Under the pieces are notes generated by a model that worked only from the letters and a program-made list of their open reading frames with translations, was not told the DNA's origin and did no database searches. Below, in pieces: positions 1 through 6,300 of a stretch of 15,497 nt of DNA. Origin of the DNA: an uncultured Oscillospiraceae bacterium (GTDB lineage Bacteria > Bacillota_A > Clostridia > Oscillospirales > Oscillospiraceae). Numbering within the stretch: position 1 is the stretch's first letter; each line of letters opens with the position of its first letter. The translations under genes were made by a program, and so were the position numbers. The stretch spans positions 1 to 15,497 of the forward strand of contig CAAEDK010000170.1 in NCBI GenBank assembly GCA_900754605.1, written 5' to 3'.

Positions 1-397
1 GGGTGCGCACCGAGCCAATGTCCTGGTCCCACTTGTGCTCCCGCTGCCGATCCCGGCACAGGGGGAGTTTGCGGTACAGGGCCAGCAGGGTGGCCAGCAG
101 GTGCTCTGCCACCGACTGACTGTTGCTCCCGGCAGAAGAGGTGAGTACTGCGTCCGCAGGCATTACATCCACATATTCATCTGTTCCAGCGAACATAGAC
201 TGGAACCATTTTAGACGCTTTGCCTGGGCTACCATGCTTGGTCTGGGCCAGCCCAGGATCACAGTCGCTTGGGCAAACTGCTCTGGAGTGGCGGTGCGGC
301 GGCCGGCATAGAGGTGGACGGCCTCTGGGGCGGCGGCTTCGAAGGCTGCTTTTTCCTCCTCGGTGAGGGGGAGCATATTCAGGATCGTCTCACTCAT
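1..397 (-). CDS. D-isomer-specific 2-hydroxyacid dehydrogenase, N-terminal part (runs off the window)
   Basis: The first 132 codons are present and the rest lies beyond the left edge. Members of this family reduce 2-keto acids to D-2-hydroxy acids with NAD(P)H, or the reverse, in the cytosol. The visible part is the substrate-binding half. Near residue 60 it reads KWFQSMFAGTDEYV, followed by VLTSSAGSNSQSVAEHLLA, which matches the family pattern of 'lk.iq...aGvd' then 'a.G.na..vAEh.la'. The Rossmann NAD-binding domain and the catalytic Arg/Glu/His are outside the window, so substrate and cofactor preference cannot be judged. The ATG at 397 is preceded by AAGGAGA at 405-411 (minus strand), with good spacing. 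A clear promoter lies upstream at 450-478. The gene is the last visible one of the minus-strand run and is separated from the amidohydrolase gene by a terminator, so it is probably transcribed alone or with genes to the left. Confidence 0.85.
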   Translation of the reverse strand, partial: MSETILNMLPLTEEEKAAFEAAAPEAVHLYAGRRTATPEQFAQATVILGWPRPSMVAQAKRLKWFQSMFAGTDEYVDVMPADAVLTSSAGSNSQSVAEHLLATLLALYRKLPLCRDRQREHKWDQDIGSVRT

Positions 398-449
398 GGT
401 GTTTCTCCTTGCTGTTCCAAATAATACACGGGGAGAGATTTGTGGAACT

Positions 450-478
450 ATTGTACCACATCCACAGGGCCTCCGCAA
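450..478 (-). promoter_or_regulatory. Sigma-A-type promoter for the 2-hydroxyacid dehydrogenase gene
   Basis: On the minus strand there is TTGCGG at 473-478, a 17-base spacer, then TACAAT at 450-455 with a TGG extended -10 element just before it. Transcription would start near 443, leaving a leader of about 45 nt with AAGGAGA before the ATG at 397. The -10 matches five of six consensus bases; the -35 matches three of six. Confidence 0.6.
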
Positions 479-612
479 TGAATATTGTGAGGCAGTGGGA
501 TGTGATTATGGGCTTTCCTTGAAAAATTTTCATCCATCCCAGATTCTTCTTTTGCGGGGAAAGAACGGATGGGATTGCGGAGAATCTACAAACTGTGCAG
601 AGATCAGGAGAA

Positions 613-648
613 AACCCTGGATGCATCGAGTCGAAGGCATCCAGGGTT
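613..648 (-). terminator. Intrinsic terminator of the M20 amidohydrolase gene
   Basis: A perfect 12-bp inverted repeat (arms 613-624 and 637-648) with a 12-nt loop lies about 44 bases past the stop codon. Read on the minus strand, the hairpin runs into TTTTC. The U-tract is short but the stem is strong. Confidence 0.75.
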
Positions 649-691
649 CAGATTTGTCAGGCAACAGAGGGCTGTGGGGTTGGAAGAGAGA

Positions 692-1891
692 TCAAGGACG
701 TGGAGAGCTGAGGTAGTCTAGAGCAAAGCGAACCAGAACTGGAGCAGCTGTTTTCAGGCACTCATCCACAAAGATGTTTTCTGCCACATGCAGGCCTAAG
801 CTGCTGTTGGGAAGTTGGGGATCGTGAGAGCCTACCAAAAACTGAACGCCCCGGCCGCCGCAGGCATCGATCCAACAGGCGAAGTCATCGGAACCGAGGG
901 AAGGTTCCGGGATCACCTGGAGGTGCTCTCGGCCAAAGGTCTCTTCGACCGCTCGGGCGACCCGATCTGCGATGTCTGGGTGGTTGTGGATGGCGGGGGT
1001 GCCCACATCATGAACCAGAACCCCCTCTGCGCCCAGTGCCCGGCATCCATCCGTGGTAATGCGGCGGATGGTGTCCAGAAGCTGCTGGCGGATGGCAGGA
1101 TCAAAGGCACGCATAGTTCCCCGCATCGTCACCTGGTCTGGGATGATATTGGGAGCGGTGCCGCCATGAATCTCGCCAATGGTCAGGACAGCGGGGTGTG
1201 TAGGGGAGTTCACCCGACTGATCACGGTTTGGAGTTGAGTCAAGAGATAGCCGCTGACCATGACCGGGTCCACACATTGCTGTGGATAGGCACCGTGGCC
1301 GCCCTGGCCTGTGATGTGCCAGGTGAGGATGTCAAAGCTGGCATTGCTGGGTCCGTATCGAAGTCCGACCATATCCCACGGGAGTTTTGGGTCACAATGA
1401 AATCCTACCACCGCTTCCGGGCGGTCTGGCCCTAGTGCTCCCAGGGCCAGCATTCGTTCGGCGCCGGCTCCCACCTCCTCAGCGCACTGGAAGATCAGCT
1501 TGACTGACCCATGAAGCCGGTCCCGGAGTCCACACAGGGCCTTGGCTGCCCAGAGCAGGGCGGCGGTGTGGATATCGTGTCCGCAGGCATGACAGATTCC
1601 CTCTCGGCAGGAGGAGAAAGGCAGGCCGGTATTTTCCGACATGGGCAGGGCATCGATATCCTCCCGCAGTGCAACGATGGGGCCGGGGTGTGCCCCATGG
1701 ATCAGGGCGGTCAGACCAGTATCAAGCCCGGGATGATCTTCCACCACGGCACCCCAATCGGTCAAAAGCTCCCGAATCAGCTGGGTGGTCCGATGTTCCT
1801 GAAAGGGACATTCTGGTTCCTGGTGCAGCCGGTGGCGCAGGGCCTGGAATTCCGGATACCAACTTGTCATGTCTCTTTGCCATTGTTCCAT
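692..1891 (-). CDS. M20D-family metal-dependent amidohydrolase (N-acyl-amino-acid / hippurate hydrolase type)
   Basis: A 399-residue cytosolic peptidase-M20-type enzyme. The family hydrolyses amide bonds of N-acyl amino acids (acetyl, benzoyl or indole-acetyl conjugates) using a two-metal centre. The active-site pattern is complete: LREDIDALP at residues 75-83, CHACGHDIH at 100-108 (ligands Cys103 and His105), the adjacent Glu138-Glu139 in QCAEEVGAGA (base and ligand), His165 in GFHCD, and the C-terminal ligand His368 in LGLHVAEN. A dimerisation (lid) domain lies between, with GQGGHGAYP near residue 195. The length fits the family. The family's usual RAD before the catalytic Asp is RED here. 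The ATG at 1891 has only a moderate site (GAGG about 6 bases upstream); the ATG at 1870 has none better. The gene has its own promoter and terminator, so it is probably monocistronic. The substrate cannot be read from the sequence. Confidence 0.92.
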   Translation of the reverse strand: MEQWQRDMTSWYPEFQALRHRLHQEPECPFQEHRTTQLIRELLTDWGAVVEDHPGLDTGLTALIHGAHPGPIVALREDIDALPMSENTGLPFSSCREGICHACGHDIHTAALLWAAKALCGLRDRLHGSVKLIFQCAEEVGAGAERMLALGALGPDRPEAVVGFHCDPKLPWDMVGLRYGPSNASFDILTWHITGQGGHGAYPQQCVDPVMVSGYLLTQLQTVISRVNSPTHPAVLTIGEIHGGTAPNIIPDQVTMRGTMRAFDPAIRQQLLDTIRRITTDGCRALGAEGVLVHDVGTPAIHNHPDIADRVARAVEETFGREHLQVIPEPSLGSDDFACWIDACGGRGVQFLVGSHDPQLPNSSLGLHVAENIFVDECLKTAAPVLVRFALDYLSSPRP

Positions 1892-1921
1892 AACTGCCTC
1901 ATCCTCTCTGGTATTTTCTTC

Positions 1922-1950
1922 ATCATGCCGTGAAATATCTCGGTTGTCAA
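1922..1950 (-). promoter_or_regulatory. Sigma-A-type promoter for the M20 amidohydrolase gene
   Basis: On the minus strand there is a perfect TTGACA at 1945-1950, a 17-base spacer, and CATGAT at 1922-1927 (four of six). Transcription would begin near 1915, about 25 bases before the ATG at 1891. It lies just after the terminator of the upstream LCP gene, as expected for an independent unit. Confidence 0.6.
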
Positions 1951-1975
1951 GCAGGACTTATGAAAAAATAAAAAT

Positions 1976-2000
1976 GGGCCGCCCGGGTGGCGGGCGGCCC
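1976..2000 (-). terminator. Intrinsic terminator of the LCP gene
   Basis: A perfect 10-bp all-G/C stem (arms 1976-1985 and 1991-2000) with a 5-nt loop starts 8 bases past the stop codon. It is followed on the minus strand by ATTTTTATTTTTTC. This is a very strong rho-independent terminator. Confidence 0.92.
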
Positions 2001-2007
2001 TGAAGAA

Positions 2008-3207
2008 TCAGTAATTTTGAAGATAGCGGTCAGGCTGGGGAAGGTCCAGATCATCGGCGGTGAGTTCCCTGGTATACGGGTTGAGCTGTGAATTCAGTGT
2101 AGGGAGGATGTCCTCTGGTTGGAACACATAGCACCACTTGGAGTTTCCTACCACGCCGTCACCCCGACCGGTGAGCTCTCCTTGAGTAATGCCGGAGGAG
2201 AAATTCACTCCCATAGCCTGCGTAGCGAAAAAGAGCATGTCTGAGGCAGTTAGGTCGGTCTTTACATAGGTCTGAAAGAGTTCCGCAAAAGCAGTGACCT
2301 TGGGGATCGAGTTCCAGGAGACTACCTTTTTGGCCAAAGCCACCAGCATTTGACGATGCATCTCAGCGCGGCCAGTGTCAGTATAGCCGCTGCCGTCATT
2401 GTTGTGCCGGAAACGGGCCACCTCAAGGGCCTGCTTGCCGGTCAAATGGTGGTTGCCCGCCTGATAGTGGATATGCAGTTCCTCACCTGGCGTGGGATCG
2501 TCATAGTTCATGTTTTCTGGGATATACACATCAACTCCATCCAGTTCATTCACCAGGGCGATAAAGCCCTTGGGATCGACCAAAATATAGTAGTCTACTG
2601 GAATGCCAAAGGTGTTCTGAATCTCCTGCTTCAGGGTTTCAGGACTAGATCCATAGAAGGCGGCGTTGATCTTGGAGTATTTGGACCAGGTGCGGTGTAC
2701 TGCGGTGTCACGGGGGATAGAGACCATCCCCACCGTCTGTGCTGTGGTGTCATAGCGGGCCAGGATGATGGTGTCGGTGTTGCTGCCCTTCACATCTTTG
2801 CCCAGTAATGCAAAAGTATAGACGCCTTCTTTGCGCACCAGGGCGTTTGGATCCTCCTCAGGCGGGGCGGCGGGCTGCCCGGTCTGGCTGCCGGAGGCGG
2901 GGGGAGAGACAGGTTCCGGCTGTTGGATCTCAGGGGCGCGTATTGCCAGCTGAAGGCCGATATAAGTGGCGACGATGATAGCGGAGATCACCACCAGGAT
3001 CATGTATAGGCGGAACCAGATGCTGTGCCGCCGGCGTCTGGTGTTCCGCTGTGTAGGCTGTACCCTCCGCCCACCGGTTGTACGTGTTCGGCTTCGGCTG
3101 GAAGATTCGGAATGGCCAGAGCGGCTGGAATGGCTGGATGTGTGCCGCTGGGACCGCGTATCTGTATGTGCCAGGGTGATCCCTCCTGTCTGTGGGTCAT
3201 GCTCCAT
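2008..3207 (-). CDS. LytR-CpsA-Psr (LCP) family cell-wall glycopolymer ligase
   Basis: LCP proteins attach undecaprenyl-linked glycopolymers such as teichoic acids or capsule to peptidoglycan on the outer face of the membrane. Numbered from the ATG at 3207 (399 aa), the protein has a Ser/Arg/His-rich cytosolic tail (to about 62), one membrane helix (about 63-89), a Pro-rich linker, and an LCP catalytic domain from about 130 to 300. The expected motifs are present: NTDTIILARYD, SIPRDT, KINAAF, the DYYILVD region, and the Arg-rich ARFRHNNDGSGYTDTGRAEMHRQ region broken here as ARFRHNND...DTGRAEMHRQ, carrying the catalytic Arg/Asp pattern. The start is uncertain. The ATG at 3207 has no ribosome binding site and lies only two bases past a -10 box, whereas AGGAGG at 3182-3187 sits 7 bases before an in-frame CTG at 3174 (388 aa). 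No ATG, GTG or TTG occurs in frame between 3207 and the membrane helix. The family call is firm. Confidence 0.93.
   Translation of the reverse strand: MEHDPQTGGITLAHTDTRSQRHTSSHSSRSGHSESSSRSRTRTTGGRRVQPTQRNTRRRRHSIWFRLYMILVVISAIIVATYIGLQLAIRAPEIQQPEPVSPPASGSQTGQPAAPPEEDPNALVRKEGVYTFALLGKDVKGSNTDTIILARYDTTAQTVGMVSIPRDTAVHRTWSKYSKINAAFYGSSPETLKQEIQNTFGIPVDYYILVDPKGFIALVNELDGVDVYIPENMNYDDPTPGEELHIHYQAGNHHLTGKQALEVARFRHNNDGSGYTDTGRAEMHRQMLVALAKKVVSWNSIPKVTAFAELFQTYVKTDLTASDMLFFATQAMGVNFSSGITQGELTGRGDGVVGNSKWCYVFQPEDILPTLNSQLNPYTRELTADDLDLPQPDRYLQNY
3182..3187 (-). promoter_or_regulatory. Perfect Shine-Dalgarno inside the annotated 5' end of the LCP gene
   Basis: AGGAGG on the minus strand is followed by 7 bases and then CTG at 3174-3172, in frame with the LCP protein. 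The ATG at 3207 and the TTG at 3237 have no such site. This favours translation starting at the CTG, producing a protein that begins (f)Met-AHTDTRSQRH. Confidence 0.5.
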
Positions 3208-3208
3208 C

Positions 3209-3237
3209 AGTATATCGGATTCCCTGGAATTCGGCAA
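3209..3237 (-). promoter_or_regulatory. Sigma-A-type promoter for the LCP gene
   Basis: On the minus strand there is TTGCCG at 3232-3237, a 17-base spacer and TATACT at 3209-3214 (five of six). The predicted transcript would start near 3202, which is already past the ATG at 3205-3207. If this promoter is the main one, the ATG cannot be the start codon. A second, weaker candidate further upstream (TTTAAT about 60 bases away) cannot be excluded. Confidence 0.5.
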
Positions 3238-3317
3238 GTGGAATGGAGGCTTTTTCAGGAAAAATTAAAGGTTCCGGTCGAATTTCCCGAAACTGCCAAA
3301 AAAGGTGCGGTTTTTTC

Positions 3318-3346
3318 TTTTCATACCGGGGATTTTGTGCTAGACT
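3318..3346 (+). promoter_or_regulatory. Candidate promoter for the plus-strand operon
   Basis: TTTTCA at 3318-3323, a 17-base spacer, and TAGACT at 3341-3346 preceded by TGC (extended -10). Each box matches four of six consensus bases. It lies 40 bases before the ATG at 3385, between the divergent LCP gene and the operon. No other candidate looks better. Confidence 0.35.
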
Positions 3347-3384
3347 TGACCCAGAAATTTTGCTGGGAAAGGCGGGGGTGTCCC

Positions 3385-6300
3385 ATGTATGAGGAACAGA
3401 TCCAAACCATCACAGCCCAAGTGGCGGAGGCCCTGGCAGAGCAGTCGCTGCCCTTTGCTCCGGATTACCAGGCGGCGCTGGAGCTGCTGCGTGCTCCGGG
3501 CTGGGCGGAGGAATTGGCTCAGCTTCTGCCGATTCGGCAGCGGCTGGAGTGCGGTGAGGTTCTGGAGTTGTGCTCACCCATCCTGCCAAAGCTGTCCCCA
3601 GCACCGGAGGATGGCTGGCTGTCCTTCTGTTACCGCTATATTCGCAGCATACTCTACCCGGAGGGGGGCTTTGCCCCGGACGGGGAGGAGTATGCTGATG
3701 GAGCCCGTTTTTATCTCACTGTTCTTCAGGTGCTGTTGGATCAGGAACGCAAGGATCTGCCGTTTGATCCACTGGCAGACTTCCGTTTTCTGACGCCGGA
3801 GGAGTACTCCGCCTGCGACTGTGCCCGGGAGTATGAGAGATTTTTGACCTGCTTTCGCCGAGAGTATATCTATGAACTGATGCGTTTGGGGCAGGAGGTC
3901 ACCCCCTTTCGTACCCTGGGCCATATCGCTGGGGTCCACTACATCGCAATGACGGCGGCCTTGGGTCTGCGGAAGGCGGGGGTGGAGGTGGATCTGGCTT
4001 TGATTTCCGGGGCCGCAGCGGCCCATGACATTGGAAAGTTCGGCTGCCGTCCTGGGGAACGGGTACCCTATCTCCACTACTACTATACGGACCAGTGGCT
4101 GCTGGAGCGGGGAATGGAACGGATCAGCCACATTGCGGCTAACCACTCTACCTGGGATTTGGAACTGGAGTCTCTGTCGGTGGAGTCCCTGTGCCTGATC
4201 TATGCCGATTTCCGCTCCAAGCAGGACCGGGATGCTGACGGGAATGAGACTACTGTGCTCTATCCGCTGGACCAATCCTTTCAGGTCATTCTATCCAAGC
4301 TGGATAATGTGGACAGCATCAAGCGCCGCCGGTACGAGTTCGTCTATGGAAAACTCCACGATTTTGAGGACTATATGCGCTCATTGGGGGTGGATGTGGA
4401 CCTGAGCGGCCATCCTGCGCCCCCGGCTCCGGACAAGGATCCTGCCTTGATGGGACCGGACGAGACGGTGGAGGGGCTGACATTGCTGTCCGTGGGACAC
4501 AGCATTCGATTGATGCATATGCTGTCTAATGAGCGCAAGTTTGGAAACATCATTGAGGCTGCCCGTTCCACAAAGGACTGGAAACAGCTGCGGGCTTATC
4601 TCAATGTGTTTCAGGAGTACTTCACCTATCTATCGGTGCGGCAAAAAACCCAGGCGCTCTCCTTTTTGTATGAACTATTGGTCCACCGAGAGGGGGATAT
4701 CCGCCGTCAGGCTGCCGCCCTGATCGGGCAGATCATTGCCCGTTTCCACCTGGTCTACCGTAAGGAACTGCCTGCTGACGTGCCCAGCGACCCGGCGGCT
4801 GAGGTGCCGTTTACCCTTTGGGAGCAATACCTGGATCGTATCATTTATCCGGACCATAAGACGACACAGCAGCAGCGCAGCCACATCAGCTATACCCTGA
4901 AACTGGTGGTAGCCTCTGTGCTGACCCATGCCCGGTCTGCTGACATCCCACGGTTCATGGGGGCGTTGCTGCACTACTTCCGCGACCCGGAGGAGCGGGA
5001 TCCGGATACTGCCTTCACACTGTTGGATGCAGTACGTTACCTGCCTCCAAAATATTATGGGAATGAGGAGCGGGAGCAGCTGATCGAATTTGCCGGTTAC
5101 TGGCTCCAATCGGGGGAACTTCGGCTGGAGACTGCTGCCCTGCTTTTCCTCCGTGCAGCAGAGCGCCCGCTCAGCCAGGATCACCCCCATCTGCGGCGCA
5201 TTGCAGAATTGGCGCGGTCTGTTCCATCTACCAGTTTGCCCATTACCTTTCTCCAGTACCGGATCCTGGCCCGGGCAGGAGAGGATGTGAGTAAGCACCG
5301 GAGAATCCTGTACGACCAGGATGTTACCAGCGATGTGTTTTTGGACAACCTCAAGACGGCTACGCCTTGGATGGTGAAGTCGGTGGGGGTGGAGCTGCTC
5401 CGGGATCAAGTGGAGCACGGTTTGGTGGAGCATATCCTCCACATCTGCACGCACTTCTCGAACCTCATCAAGGTGTCGGAGCGGGTGGTGGTCCGACACG
5501 ACGCCGGCGGTGCGCTGGTGCGCATCCTGCCCTTGCTGCGCCGGGATCAGCGCAACGAAGTGGTAGTGGAACTGGGAAAGGGGCTGGAGATGGGCCAGTA
5601 CTCCATCTCTAAGTATATCCCCCAGTATTTGGGCCAGGCCGCCCTGTATCTCTATCCCAGCGAACTGGATGAGCAGGTCCTGTGGCTAAAAAATCTGCTG
5701 GGCTCTCCCAACGACTCGGCGGTGTCTGGCGCGCTGAATACCATCGGGGTGCTGCTCCAGCACTACCCTGCCTACCGGGAGCGTTTTTCGCAGTCCAGCG
5801 CCGCGTTTGAGAACCGCCGCCAGGAACTGCTGGGACTCCTGCTTCAGGGGCTGGCCCACTACCGGCCTGCGGTGCGGCAGGAGGCGCTGCTGGTAATTGG
5901 CAAGCTGCTGTATGAGAGTCCTGTGTTACCCATGGAGGAGAAGGCTCGGCTGTTCACCCTAAGCTACCGCAAACTTCTCTTTTTGATTCACGAGGCTCCG
6001 GTACAGGATGATGGGCTTACCTTCTTTTACCGAGCTGCCGCTCTGGCCCATATCAACAGATTCATTGCTCTTTGGCGGATGGACCACGGCCCATTCTCCT
6101 TCACCTGTCCCAGGCGGGTGGCCTTCTTCCCAGGCACCTTCGATCCCTTTACCCTGTCTCACAAGGGGATCGTCCACGCCATCCGGGATCTGGGTTTCGA
6201 GGTTTATCTGGCGGTGGACGAGTTCTCCTGGTCCAAGAAAGCCCAGCCGCACCTGGTTCGAAGGCAGATCGTCAGCCTGTCGGTAGCGGGAGATTTCCAT

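Larger units (their letters stand above)
398..691. other. Intergenic region between the amidohydrolase and dehydrogenase genes
   Basis: No convincing gene is seen here; the short open frames have no ribosome binding site and no family resemblance. The region holds the amidohydrolase terminator (613-648), the dehydrogenase promoter (450-478) and leader, and a 9-bp inverted repeat with arms at 471-479 and 574-582. One arm overlaps the -35 box. Confidence 0.6.

Noticed and set aside
520..532. A/T palindrome TGAAAAATTTTCA as an operator
   Set aside because: Low-complexity sequence far from the promoter boxes; chance is likely.
3298..3316. A6...T6 symmetry upstream of the fusion gene as a terminator
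   Set aside because: Only A/T pairs would form the stem; too weak, and it is not positioned after a gene.
3025..3384. Open extension of the fusion gene to 3025
   Set aside because: It overlaps the LCP gene on the other strand, has no start signal and ignores the GGCGGGGG before the ATG at 3385.
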